From positions 17,889-81,888 of the forward strand of contig CACOCP010000005.1 of NCBI GenBank assembly GCA_902625715.1: DNA of 64,000 nt. The letters run 5' to 3'. This document shows, in pieces, positions 20,627 through 29,596 of this stretch (positions within the stretch are counted from its first letter, which is position 1; each line of letters opens with the position of its first letter). This DNA is from an uncultured Pelagibacteraceae bacterium (GTDB taxonomy: Bacteria > Pseudomonadota > Alphaproteobacteria > Pelagibacterales > Pelagibacteraceae). A model generated the notes under the pieces. The model had not been told where the DNA came from. It worked only from the letters and a program-made list of their open reading frames with translations, and did no database searches. The position numbers were made by a program, and so were the translations under genes.

Positions 20627-21120
20627 TGAAAAATATTGCAATATATCCGGGTACTTTTGATCCTATAACCTTTGGCCATATAGATGTAATTAAAAAAGCT
20701 TTAAAATTTGTAGACAAAGTGGTTGTAGCAATTTCAGATGGAAACCAAAAAAATTTTTTGTTTCCAATCGATGAAAGAGTAGATATCGTTAAGAAAGCTT
20801 TGTTCTCTGATCTTAAATTTACCAAAAAAAATATCGATGTTATTACATTTAATTCATTAACAACAGATTTATGCAAAAAATATAAATCAAATATTATTTT
20901 AAGAGGTCTTAGAGCTGTTTCTGATTTTGAATATGAGTTTCAATTGGCTGGAATGAATAGAAAACTTTACAATAAAATAGAAACAATATTTTTAATGTCT
21001 GATGTTGAAAATCAAATTATTTCCTCAAGATTTGTAAAAGAAATTGCTCAACATAATGGAGATTTAAAAAAATTTACAACTAAGAGTACAATCAAATCTT
21101 TAAAGGAGAGATATGCTTAA
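20626..21120 (+). CDS. coaD: Phosphopantetheine adenylyltransferase
   Basis: This 164-residue nucleotidyltransferase makes dephospho-CoA from phosphopantetheine and ATP. It shows YPGTFDPITFGHIDVI with the T/HxGH ATP-binding motif, ILRGLRAVSDFEYEFQ, and the C-terminal ISSRFVKEIAQHNGD. It overlaps the cyclophilin gene by eight bases; gyrA-coaD-cyclophilin-tgt form one operon. Confidence 0.95.
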   Translation: MKNIAIYPGTFDPITFGHIDVIKKALKFVDKVVVAISDGNQKNFLFPIDERVDIVKKALFSDLKFTKKNIDVITFNSLTTDLCKKYKSNIILRGLRAVSDFEYEFQLAGMNRKLYNKIETIFLMSDVENQIISSRFVKEIAQHNGDLKKFTTKSTIKSLKERYA

Positions 21121-21670
21121 ATATATAAATATATTATTTTTTATTTTATTAACTTTAACTTCAAAACTAAATGCAAAGGAGAATATAATGATTTTAAAAT
21201 TAAAAGATGGTGATGTTAAAATAGAAATGTTTCCAGATGTTGCCCCTAATCATGTAAAAAGAATTACTGAGTTAGCAAACAGAGGTAAATACGATAATGT
21301 AGTATTTCATAGAGTTATTGATGGTTTTATGGCTCAAACAGGGGATGTAAAATTTGGAAATTCCTCATCATCCGATTTTAATCTGCAAAGAGCAGGAATG
21401 GGTGGATCTGACTTACCTGATTTAAAACAAGAATTTAATGATTTGCCCCATGAACGTGGCACTGTATCTATGGCAAGATCTTCTGATCCAAACAGCGCTA
21501 ATAGTCAATTTTTTATTTGTTTTGATTCAGCGTCTTATTTAGATAGAAATTATACAGTCTTTGGTAAAGTTATTGAAGGAATGGAGTTTGTAGATAAAAT
21601 TAAAAAAGGTGATGGTCCTAATGGATCAGTTTCTGAACCAGATAAAATAATTAGTTTTAAGTCTGAATAA
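21113..21670 (+). CDS. ppiB: Cyclophilin-type peptidyl-prolyl cis-trans isomerase
   Basis: The 185-residue form has an N-terminal hydrophobic segment ending near LNA at residues 19-21, consistent with a signal peptide, followed by a cyclophilin fold. Active-site landmarks are VVFHRVIDGFMAQTGD and ANSQFFICF. Cyclophilins speed X-Pro isomerisation. An AAGGAG lies six bases before an in-frame ATG at 21188, which would give a 160-residue cytoplasmic form starting MILKLKDG. The upstream ATG also has a good AAGGAG, so both may be used. Confidence 0.9.
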   Translation: MLKYINILFFILLTLTSKLNAKENIMILKLKDGDVKIEMFPDVAPNHVKRITELANRGKYDNVVFHRVIDGFMAQTGDVKFGNSSSSDFNLQRAGMGGSDLPDLKQEFNDLPHERGTVSMARSSDPNSANSQFFICFDSASYLDRNYTVFGKVIEGMEFVDKIKKGDGPNGSVSEPDKIISFKSE

Positions 21671-21676
21671 AAATGA

Positions 21677-22789
21677 ATGGCATTAAAAAAATTTAATTTT
21701 AATGTTAATTTTACAGAAAACCATTCACGAGTAGGAGTTATTGAAACCCATAGAGGTAATATTAATACACCTGCTTTTATGCCCGTTGGTACACAGGCGA
21801 CTGTAAAAGGCGCATTCATAAAAGATGTAGTTCAAACGGGAAGCGAAATAATATTGGGAAACACTTATCACCTGATGTTAAGACCAGGTGTTGATAGAAT
21901 TTCAAGTGTTGGAGGTTTGCATGAATTTATGAATTGTAACCTTCCTATACTAACCGACTCTGGTGGATTTCAAGTAATGTCATTATCAAAATTTAATAAA
22001 ATTGACAGAGAGAAGGGTGCTATTTTTCAATCTCATATTGATGGTAATAAGTTTATTTTAAGTCCTGAGGAGAGTATTAGAGTTCAAAAGGGCCTCAACT
22101 CAGACATTGTAATGGTAATGGATGAATGTCCAAAAAAAACTGATGATTTTGAGAAAATTAAAAAATCAATGGATTTATCAATGTATTGGGCAAAAAGATC
22201 AAAAAATGCATTTGGCGAGAATCCTCACAAAGGTTTATTTGGAATAGTTCAAGGCGGTTTATTTAATGACTTAAGATTAAAATCACTAGAGCAACTTATA
22301 GATATTGATTTTGATGGTTATGCGATGGGTGGTTTGGCGGTCGGAGAAACCCAGAAAGAAATGTTTGATGTATTGGATGGAGTTAAAGATTATTTACCAA
22401 AAGATAAACCTAGATATCTTATGGGCGTTGGCACTCCCTCAGACATTATTGGCGCAGTTAAAAGAGGTATTGATATGTTTGATTGTGTTTTACCAACACG
22501 ATCTGGCAGAACTGGTTTGGCATTCACATGGAATGGGAGAGTGCAAATAAGAAATGCAAAATATCAAAACGATAATTCGCCTCTAGATTTAAATGTTTCT
22601 AAATTTGACTTAAATAAATACTCAAAAAATTATTTGAATCACTTATTTAATACTAATGAAATGTTAGCATCTATGCTGTTAACTTTAAATAATATTAACT
22701 TTTATCAGGAGTTGATGAGCGAGATAAGAAAAAATATTAAAAATGGAACTTTTGAAGAATTTCACGATAAGTATATTTACATTCTGTAA
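21677..22789 (+). CDS. tgt: tRNA-guanine transglycosylase, zinc site absent
   Basis: This 370-residue TIM-barrel enzyme exchanges guanine-34 for preQ1 in GUN tRNAs. Catalytic residues are present: Asp94 in LTDSGGFQVMS and the nucleophile Asp269 in FDCVLPTRSGRTG. The bacterial zinc site (CxCxxC plus His 26 residues later) aligns without gaps to Val307, Lys309, Leu312 and Asn338, so all four ligands are gone while flanking residues (NYLNHL, NEML, NFYQELM) remain. It follows the cyclophilin gene after six bases. Confidence 0.94.
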   Translation: MALKKFNFNVNFTENHSRVGVIETHRGNINTPAFMPVGTQATVKGAFIKDVVQTGSEIILGNTYHLMLRPGVDRISSVGGLHEFMNCNLPILTDSGGFQVMSLSKFNKIDREKGAIFQSHIDGNKFILSPEESIRVQKGLNSDIVMVMDECPKKTDDFEKIKKSMDLSMYWAKRSKNAFGENPHKGLFGIVQGGLFNDLRLKSLEQLIDIDFDGYAMGGLAVGETQKEMFDVLDGVKDYLPKDKPRYLMGVGTPSDIIGAVKRGIDMFDCVLPTRSGRTGLAFTWNGRVQIRNAKYQNDNSPLDLNVSKFDLNKYSKNYLNHLFNTNEMLASMLLTLNNINFYQELMSEIRKNIKNGTFEEFHDKYIYIL

Positions 22790-22792
22790 AAA

Positions 22793-22814
22793 TTATCCAT
22801 TGATAAATGGATAA
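22793..22814 (-). terminator. Hairpin with U-tract on the minus strand, candidate terminator
   Basis: A perfect 9-bp stem (TTATCCATT / AATGGATAA) with a four-base loop lies just after the tgt stop. On the minus strand it is followed by TTTTT, so it would best stop leftward transcripts coming from the M48 protease gene. On the plus strand no T-run follows. Confidence 0.45.
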
Positions 22815-22837
22815 AAATCAATATAACGACCTCCGTT

Positions 22838-22913
<76 letters not shown>

Positions 22914-22916
22914 ATT

Positions 22917-23750
22917 TTAAGAAATTGGTGGATATTCTAAAGTTACCTCATTTATCCAAGAGGTAATGTTGTTTATTCTATTGGTTGAGGAAGGATGCGT
23001 ACTCATGAATTCCGGTGGTTCCTTACCTTTATTAGCTTCTCGCATTCTCTCCCAAATTTTTACTGTCTCTCTTATGTCATAGCCAGATAATGATGAAAAT
23101 ATTAAACCTAAATAATCAGCTTCACTTTCTTGTTTTCTATTAAAAGGATTCATAATTCCAATTTGAGATAACAAACCAACTGTATCCATCCCAGTTGTTC
23201 TATTTACATTAGATACAGCACCTTTAGTTGCAATATCTAAAATTTTTGTGCCCACGTTTAGTAACGTTCCTCTACTTGCTCTTTCAACTGAGTGTTTTGC
23301 TACAGCATGAGCTATTTCATGACCCATTACAGCAGCTAATCCGTTATCATTTTTTGTAATATCAAGCATACCTGTGTAAACTGCAATTTTTCCACCAGGC
23401 ATACACCATGCATTTTTTACTTTTTTATTTTCAATTAAAATATACTCCCATCTAAAATTAGTCGTTGGATCTGGTTGTTTACTCATTGCAAAATATTCAG
23501 ATATTGAATTTTCAATTTTTGCGCCAATGTTTTTTATTTTATTTAAAGTTGCAATATCTTTACTAAGCTTTTCTTTTTCCTTCACTTTTTCGTATAATTG
23601 TTCTGCCTGAGCATTAAGTTTTGCCTCAGGTATAAGTCTTAGCTGTTTTCTTTCTGTTATTGGAACACTTGAACATGCTTGAAGACCGAAAGATGCACAT
23701 CCACAGCCCATTAAATATATGAAATTTCTTCTATTCACTTTTACCCACAA
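22917..23750 (-). CDS. M48-family metalloprotease, probable lipoprotein
   Basis: This 277-residue zinc protease has the HExxH motif in MGHEIAHAVAKHS and the downstream Glu ligand in ESEADYLGL. The N terminus has a hydrophobic segment and LQACSS, resembling a lipobox, so it probably acts in the periplasm anchored to a membrane. Family members such as LoiP/BepA take part in outer-membrane quality control. It ends three bases from tRNA-Lys. Confidence 0.87.
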   Translation of the reverse strand: MWVKVNRRNFIYLMGCGCASFGLQACSSVPITERKQLRLIPEAKLNAQAEQLYEKVKEKEKLSKDIATLNKIKNIGAKIENSISEYFAMSKQPDPTTNFRWEYILIENKKVKNAWCMPGGKIAVYTGMLDITKNDNGLAAVMGHEIAHAVAKHSVERASRGTLLNVGTKILDIATKGAVSNVNRTTGMDTVGLLSQIGIMNPFNRKQESEADYLGLIFSSLSGYDIRETVKIWERMREANKGKEPPEFMSTHPSSTNRINNITSWINEVTLEYPPIS

Positions 23751-23780
23751 TTATATTACATGTATTTAATAAACAACTAT

Positions 23781-23858
23781 ATGATTTTAAATAACAAAAT
23801 TTTAGTTTTCTTATTTGTTCTTGCAGTATCATTTGTAATTTACTCAAGTTATAATTAA
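23781..23858 (+). CDS. Possible 25-residue membrane peptide
   Basis: An ATG-started frame in the 110-base gap before the DUF502 gene encodes MILNNKILVFLFVLAVSFV plus six residues, a single hydrophobic helix. It ends three bases before the next ATG. There is no strong Shine-Dalgarno sequence and such a frame can arise by chance. Confidence 0.25.
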   Translation: MILNNKILVFLFVLAVSFVIYSSYN

Positions 23859-23861
23859 AAT

Positions 23862-24485
23862 ATGGCAAAATTTAAAAGAAAAAGCATATCTTTATTTGCT
23901 AAATTAAGAAATTATTTTATCACAGGAATAGTCGTATTAATTCCAATTGGTATTACACTTTATTTAACAAAATTTTTTATTTCAGTTTCTTCTAAACTAA
24001 TACCTTATGAGCTAAATCCAAATACATATTTGCCATTTGCTATCCCAGGTCTTGAAATACTTCTTGCAATTATTTTTATAACCTTAGTTGGAAGTTTATC
24101 TTTATCATTTATAGGAAAGAAAATTTTACAATTTGTAAACGATTTATTTAAAAGAATTCCTATTCTTCGAACTATTTATTCAGCAATAGGCCAGATGACA
24201 GAATCGTTAGCTCCTAAAAAGGGTGATAGAAAAAGTGTAGTTTTAATTGAGTATCCTAGAAAAGGAAGCTGGGCTGTTGGATTTGCAACTAAAGACAACG
24301 AAGGAGAAATCTCAAAAAAAACAAATAAAAAACTTGTTAATGTATTTGTTCCAACAACACCAAATCCAACCAGTGGATTTTTACTAATGTTTCCAAAAGA
24401 AGAGGTTCTATATTTAGATATGAGTTTTGAGGAGGCGTCTAAATTTATTGTATCTGCAGGTACCTCAAACCCTCAAGCTAAATAA
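23862..24485 (+). CDS. DUF502-family membrane protein
   Basis: The 207-residue protein has two membrane helices (about 16-38 and 58-80), then the conserved motif RIPILRTIYSAIGQM and a C-terminal soluble part with FVPTTPNPTSGFLLMFP, characteristic of DUF502. The function is unknown. It converges with recG, overlapping by eight bases; this pairing with recG and sdhE recurs in alphaproteobacteria. Confidence 0.88.
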   Translation: MAKFKRKSISLFAKLRNYFITGIVVLIPIGITLYLTKFFISVSSKLIPYELNPNTYLPFAIPGLEILLAIIFITLVGSLSLSFIGKKILQFVNDLFKRIPILRTIYSAIGQMTESLAPKKGDRKSVVLIEYPRKGSWAVGFATKDNEGEISKKTNKKLVNVFVPTTPNPTSGFLLMFPKEEVLYLDMSFEEASKFIVSAGTSNPQAK

Positions 24486-26520
24486 TATCATTTAAGATTG
24501 AAGCACGATCATACAGTTTAAGTAATTTATAATACTCACCAATCTGTTTATCTTTTAGCTCAATTTTTTTAACCTCTTCTTCTGCTAATATAAAAAGATC
24601 TTTATGTAAAATAGGATCTGCCAATTTAAATTTTTTTAAACCACTTTGTTTAAATCCTAATACATCTCCATAACCTCTTAAAACCATATCTTGTTCTGAA
24701 ATTTCAAAACCATCATTTGAGCTTTTTAAAATATTTATTCTTTTTTTTGCATTTTCACTTAAATTTGACTTAAACATTAAAATACATGTACTTTGTTTGT
24801 CACTTCTTCCAACTCTGCCTCTAAGTTGATGCAATTGTGATAATCCATATTTATTTGCATTTTCAATGATGATTACATTTGCATTTGGAAAATCAATTCC
24901 TACTTCAATAACAGTTGTTGACACCAACACATCAATTTTTTTATTTAAAAAATCATCAAGAACTTTATTTTTTTCATTTTTTTCCATTGATCCATGAATT
25001 AGGCCAATTTTGTTTTTAAAATATTTTTCTAAAAATTTACTCTTTTCAACAGCAGACTGATGATCAAGTTTCTGTGATTTTTCAATAAGTGGGCAAACCC
25101 AAAATATCTGATTACCAGAGAAAATTTCCTTTTTACAAAATTTTATAATTTCATCTACTTTTGTTTCTAATTTACTATAAGTGGTTATTACTTTTCTATT
25201 TTTTGGTTTTTCTTTAATTAAAGTAACATCCATATCTCCATAGATTGTCATTATCATAGTACGAGGTATTGGGGTTGCAGACATGACAAGTACATCGCAA
25301 TTATTGCCACCTTTGTCGGACAATTCTTTTCTTTGTCTTACACCAAATTTATGTTGTTCATCGATAATAATTAAACCAAGATTTTTATAATCTACCTTTT
25401 TTTGAAAAAGGGCATGTGTGCCAATGATCAATTTTATTTTATTTTGTTTTATATTTTCTAATGTACTTCCTTTTTGTTTATATTCCGTTTTTCCTGTTAA
25501 CAGTTCTATTGATATATCTTTTCCAAATAAATCTGATGCAAAATTATAGTGTTGTTTAGCTAGTATTTCAGTAGGAACCATCAAAGCTACTTGAAAACCT
25601 GATTTTATAACATTCAATGCAGCAATTAATGCAATTATTGTTTTTCCTGATCCTACATCACCTTGAAGTAACCTAAACATTCTTTGTTTTGATTTGAGGT
25701 CATTATTTATTTCTTTCATTGCCTTTATTTGATCATTTGTAAGTATAAATTTGAATTTTTTTAAATATTTCTGATAAATATTTGGATCAAAAATCTTTTC
25801 TTTTTTTTTAATCTTCTTAATTTTTTTTCTTATTTCAGATGAGATTAAAAAGTTTGAGATAATTTCATCAAAAATTAATCTTCTTAGGTAATCTGAATTC
25901 TGAAGATTTTCAATTTCCTCACTATGAATCTTTCTAATGGATTGATCCCAACTTACATTATTGAAATGGTTTAAAATTTCTGCGTTATGCCATTCTTTAA
26001 GTACAGGCATATTTTTAAATATGATTTCAATAGTTTTATTATATTTTGAAGCTGTGAGTCCTTCCGTCAGACTATAATTATTTATATCTTTTATATTTCC
26101 ATCCTCTGTCTCTGACACTAATTTTGGATTAGTTATTTGATATTTGCCCTTATAAAAACCTACTTTTCCATAAATAATTATTTCTTGCTCCAGAGGAAGT
26201 ATTTTTTTTATATAGCCTTCAAAACTATTAAAGAAAATACAATCTATTTTCTTTTCAGAAGATAAACAGTTAACCCTATTGGGCAAATTTCTAATTCTAG
26301 GAAAATTATACTTTTTCGGGACTAGTTGTATTGATTGGGTTTTGCCTATTTGTAATTGATCAATGTTTACTGTTTTTGAAGTTTCTATTTTTGAAATAGG
26401 TGCGTGCCATAATAGATCAAAAATATTTAATATTTTTTTTTTTAAAAATAATTGTGTAGTTTTTTTACCTATTCCTTTAATGCTACTAATTTTTGATAAA
26501 AAATATTCATAATCCTGCAT
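24478..26520 (-). CDS. recG: ATP-dependent DNA helicase RecG
   Basis: This 680-residue SF2 helicase remodels stalled forks and Holliday junctions. It has an N-terminal wedge/OB region, Walker A in LLQGDVGSGKTIIAL, Walker B as IIDEQHKFGVRQR, VLVMSATPIPRTM (motif III), and motif VI QLRGRVGR. It is divergent from sdhE with 24 bases between starts. Confidence 0.96.
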   Translation of the reverse strand: MQDYEYFLSKISSIKGIGKKTTQLFLKKKILNIFDLLWHAPISKIETSKTVNIDQLQIGKTQSIQLVPKKYNFPRIRNLPNRVNCLSSEKKIDCIFFNSFEGYIKKILPLEQEIIIYGKVGFYKGKYQITNPKLVSETEDGNIKDINNYSLTEGLTASKYNKTIEIIFKNMPVLKEWHNAEILNHFNNVSWDQSIRKIHSEEIENLQNSDYLRRLIFDEIISNFLISSEIRKKIKKIKKKEKIFDPNIYQKYLKKFKFILTNDQIKAMKEINNDLKSKQRMFRLLQGDVGSGKTIIALIAALNVIKSGFQVALMVPTEILAKQHYNFASDLFGKDISIELLTGKTEYKQKGSTLENIKQNKIKLIIGTHALFQKKVDYKNLGLIIIDEQHKFGVRQRKELSDKGGNNCDVLVMSATPIPRTMIMTIYGDMDVTLIKEKPKNRKVITTYSKLETKVDEIIKFCKKEIFSGNQIFWVCPLIEKSQKLDHQSAVEKSKFLEKYFKNKIGLIHGSMEKNEKNKVLDDFLNKKIDVLVSTTVIEVGIDFPNANVIIIENANKYGLSQLHQLRGRVGRSDKQSTCILMFKSNLSENAKKRINILKSSNDGFEISEQDMVLRGYGDVLGFKQSGLKKFKLADPILHKDLFILAEEEVKKIELKDKQIGEYYKLLKLYDRASILNDII

Positions 26521-26544
26521 AAAGTATATATAAATCTATATTAT

Positions 26545-26799
26545 ATGGATTCTAACAGGCAAAATCTTATTAATAAAATAAAATATAGAGCTCAGTATAG
26601 AGGCACTAAAGAAATGGACTTATTTGTTTATAAGTTCGTAAATGAAATTGTTGAAAATTTAAATTTAGAAGAATTAGAAGATTTGAATAAATTAATTAAC
26701 CTTGGTGATGAAGAATTAATTGAAATTTCTGAGTCAAAAGATAACCAAAATTTATCCAAAGTCATAATAAAATTGCGAGAATTTAAAGAAAAATATTAA
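26545..26799 (+). CDS. sdhE: FAD assembly factor SdhE
   Basis: This 84-residue SdhE/DUF339 protein contains the RGxxE signature in AQYRGTKEMDLF. SdhE promotes covalent attachment of FAD to succinate dehydrogenase subunit A in the cytoplasm. Its stop codon directly abuts the CCA end of the convergent tRNA-Ser gene. Confidence 0.9.
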   Translation: MDSNRQNLINKIKYRAQYRGTKEMDLFVYKFVNEIVENLNLEELEDLNKLINLGDEELIEISESKDNQNLSKVIIKLREFKEKY

Positions 26800-26889
26800 T
26801 GGCGGAGAGACTGGGATTCGAACCCAGGAAAGAGTTGCCCCTTTGCCGGTTTTCAAGACCGGTGCTTTCAACCGCTCAGCCATCTCTCC
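26800..26889 (-). tRNA. tRNA-Ser (anticodon UGA)
   Basis: The 90-base class II tRNA has acceptor stem GGAGAGA/TCTCTCC, anticodon loop CTTGAAA (UGA) in stem CCGGT/ACCGG, a long variable arm, T-loop TTCGAAT, discriminator G and an encoded CCA. The encoded CCA lies directly against the sdhE stop codon with no spacer. Confidence 0.97.
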
Positions 26890-26977
26890 GTGAGCTAGGT
26901 TTTATAAGTATTAATATATATTTCAACAAGAAAATAGATAAGGTATTAATCAAAATCTTTTAAATAATAATTTCATT

Positions 26978-27859
26978 ATGGATAAAAAAAGTTTTAACCA
27001 AGGTTTGTTTTTGAGTGCAGTTGGATCTTTCTGGTGGGGTTTTTTTGGTGTTTTATATTTTAAGTATATTTCTTTTGCAGGTCATATAGAAGTTGTTGTG
27101 CATAGAAGTTTATGGACAGCAGTTACACTTTTAGTAACAACAATTATTTTTTCAAAATGGAAGGTTTTTAAAGAAATCATATTTAACAAAAAACAATTAT
27201 TTGTTCTATTTTTATCTGGGATATTAATATTTTTAAATTGGGCAGTCTGGATTTATGCAGTTTCATCCAATCAAGTTATAAACGCAAGTTTTGGATATTT
27301 TATCATGCCGATATTAAGTGTTTTTTTGGGATATTTTTTTTTTAAGGAAAAAATAAATAAGAAAAGACTCGTCTCTATTTCTTTAGTTTTAGTTTCTATA
27401 GCTTATATCTTTCTGATCGACTTTAAATCTATTCCATGGGTTGGAATATCTGTTGCTTTAAGTTGGGGTTTTTACAATTTACTCAGAAAAAAAATATCAG
27501 TGTCTACAGATATCGGTTTATTTATAGAGAGTTTATTTATTCTACCTTTTATACTAATAGTTTTTTATTTTATTACTCAAAATAACGTTAATGACTTTTC
27601 ACTATCAAACCCTATTTTGATGTTAATTCTTATGATGGCAGGCCCAATGACAGTGATTCCATTATTTTTATATGTAAGAGGTGTTGAATTGTGTGGTCTT
27701 GGACCAACGGGTATGATTTTTTATATTACACCCACATTGCAATTTATTTTAGGGTATTTTTTGTTCAATGAGCCTTTCAATTTTAACCAGTTAGTTAGTT
27801 TTATTTTAATATGGATTGCTGTATTTATTTATCTTAGAGATTTGTATGAAAATAACTAA
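26978..27859 (+). CDS. rarD: RarD-type EamA transporter
   Basis: This 293-residue protein has ten predicted membrane helices in two EamA repeats. The opening KKSFNQGLFLSAVGSFWWGFFGVLYFKY pattern (W-G, Y-F-K) and VVVHRSLWT match RarD, and the C-terminal GLGPTGMIFYITPTLQF is typical. RarD proteins are inner-membrane drug/metabolite transporters; the substrate is unknown. The mltB start lies inside its 3' end. Confidence 0.9.
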   Translation: MDKKSFNQGLFLSAVGSFWWGFFGVLYFKYISFAGHIEVVVHRSLWTAVTLLVTTIIFSKWKVFKEIIFNKKQLFVLFLSGILIFLNWAVWIYAVSSNQVINASFGYFIMPILSVFLGYFFFKEKINKKRLVSISLVLVSIAYIFLIDFKSIPWVGISVALSWGFYNLLRKKISVSTDIGLFIESLFILPFILIVFYFITQNNVNDFSLSNPILMLILMMAGPMTVIPLFLYVRGVELCGLGPTGMIFYITPTLQFILGYFLFNEPFNFNQLVSFILIWIAVFIYLRDLYENN

Positions 27860-28844
27860 AATATTTATAATAAATATACTCTTTTTTTTATTTAGCTTTA
27901 AATTTTTATCTGCCTCAGATTTTGAAAATTGGAAAATTAACTTTAAAAAAAAGGCTCTAGATGAAGGAATTAGTATAGAAACACTAAATAGAGTAATAAA
28001 TAATTCTAAATACCTTCCTGATGTAATTAAATATGACAGATATCAACCTGAATTTTACGAGGATACTTATACTTACATATCAAAGCGAACATCTCAAAAA
28101 AAAGTAGCTAAGGGCCGAAATCTTTATAATTCAAATCAAAAATTAATTGAAGTTGTGTCTAGCGAGTTTTTAGTTGATAAAAATCTTTTATTAGCATTGA
28201 TGGGTATAGAAACTAATTTTGGCACATATCTTGGAAAAATGGACATTGTTTCATCATTAGCTACACTAAGTTTTGATAAAAGACGTAGCAAATTTTTTAC
28301 ATCTGAACTCATAACTTTATTAAAATTAGTTGATGCAAATATAATTGATCCTGACACTTTATTTGGGTCTTGGGCTGGAGCTTTTGGAAATTTTCAATTT
28401 ATGCCATCAACAATCACTAATCATGCAATTGATTATAACAATGATAAAAAAATTGATTTAAAAAATATTGAAGACTCATTTGCATCAGCCGCTAATTATA
28501 TTAAAAATTTAGGATGGAATAATAATATTCCATGTTTTTATAAAATAAATCTAAAAGATGATATCCCATTAGAATTTTTAAATACTTCAGCAAAAAAACT
28601 AAACAATAAAAGAAAAGTAAAATATTTTTCAAAGTACATAGAAAATAGTGATTATTTAAAACAATTTAATAATCTTAATTCAGCAATTATTACACCTGAT
28701 GTTGACATTGTTGAAAATGCAAAAAAGTTTTCACCTGCTTATATAGTTTTTGATAATTATGATTTAATATTAAAATGGAACAGGTCATTAAGATTTGCAT
28801 TAGCCGTTTGTACCTTAAGAGATAAATTCAAAGATGAATTATAA
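27846..28844 (+). CDS. mltB: Lytic murein transglycosylase, MltB type
   Basis: The start MKITKIF is chosen because it gives a clean signal peptide ending near LSASD; an earlier in-frame Met would extend into rarD. The protein has 332 residues. LLALMGIETNFGTYLG contains the catalytic Glu and GSWAGAFGNFQFMPST is the MltB signature. It cleaves glycan strands in the periplasm with anhydro-sugar formation. No lipobox is visible. It overlaps rarD by 14 bases and the RlpA-like gene by 11. Confidence 0.91.
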   Translation: MKITKIFIINILFFLFSFKFLSASDFENWKINFKKKALDEGISIETLNRVINNSKYLPDVIKYDRYQPEFYEDTYTYISKRTSQKKVAKGRNLYNSNQKLIEVVSSEFLVDKNLLLALMGIETNFGTYLGKMDIVSSLATLSFDKRRSKFFTSELITLLKLVDANIIDPDTLFGSWAGAFGNFQFMPSTITNHAIDYNNDKKIDLKNIEDSFASAANYIKNLGWNNNIPCFYKINLKDDIPLEFLNTSAKKLNNKRKVKYFSKYIENSDYLKQFNNLNSAIITPDVDIVENAKKFSPAYIVFDNYDLILKWNRSLRFALAVCTLRDKFKDEL

Positions 28845-29595
28845 AATTCCTCTTATATTTCTTTTAACTTTTTTATTTGCGTGCGAACAAAGGTATACTA
28901 ATTTAGAATACAATAGTAATTTTGAAAACTTTTCAAACAAAGGGTTTGCCTTAATTTATGACGAACAACTTTATAAAAATAAAATTGTTAATAAAAAAAT
29001 AGATGAAAGATCGCTTATAATTTTTAATAATAAATTAAAATATGATACTCCAGTAAAAGTAACAAATTTATTAAATGGAAAATATATTTTAGCTAAAATA
29101 GGTAAAAAATCTAAATATCCTTTTTTTTATAATGCTGTTATATCTAAAAGAATAGCGGAAGAATTAGAAATTGATCTTTTAGAGCCTTATATTGCCGTTC
29201 AAACAATAAATACCAGTGGTGCATTTGTTGCTAAGAAAGCTAAAACATTTAAAGAAGAAAAAAATGTAGCAGATAAAGCTCCTGTAGATGGAATTACTAT
29301 TGAAAATTTGGGCGATGAAACAAATAAAATAAAAAAAATAAATAAATTAAAATTAAAAAAGAAGGAGTTTAATTACATCATTAAATTTGCAGACTTATAT
29401 TTTGAAGATTCGGCGTTAATCCTTAAAAAAAGATTAATAGAAGAGTACAACTTAAGTAATATTTCAATAGATAAGATAAATAATAATGTTTATAGGGTTT
29501 ATAAAGGACCCTTTAATAATATAAAGTCTATTAAAATTGAGTTCGATAAAATAAATCTAATGGACTTTGATAATATAGATATAATTAAATTATAA
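28834..29595 (+). CDS. RlpA-like lipoprotein with degenerate barrel and C-terminal SPOR region
   Basis: The 253-residue protein has a signal peptide with lipobox LLTFLFAC. Residues about 35-115 resemble the double-psi beta-barrel of RlpA (VKVTNLLNGKYILAKI, then SKRIAEEL). The catalytic NDRG Asp is missing and the HRTLP region reads FNNKLKYDTP. A Lys-rich linker leads to a C-terminal segment (about 180-253) like a SPOR domain, which binds denuded septal glycans. Its place between mltB and dacC is the usual rlpA position. Enzymatic activity is doubtful. Confidence 0.7.
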   Translation: MNYKIPLIFLLTFLFACEQRYTNLEYNSNFENFSNKGFALIYDEQLYKNKIVNKKIDERSLIIFNNKLKYDTPVKVTNLLNGKYILAKIGKKSKYPFFYNAVISKRIAEELEIDLLEPYIAVQTINTSGAFVAKKAKTFKEEKNVADKAPVDGITIENLGDETNKIKKINKLKLKKKEFNYIIKFADLYFEDSALILKKRLIEEYNLSNISIDKINNNVYRVYKGPFNNIKSIKIEFDKINLMDFDNIDIIKL

Positions 29596-29596
29596 A

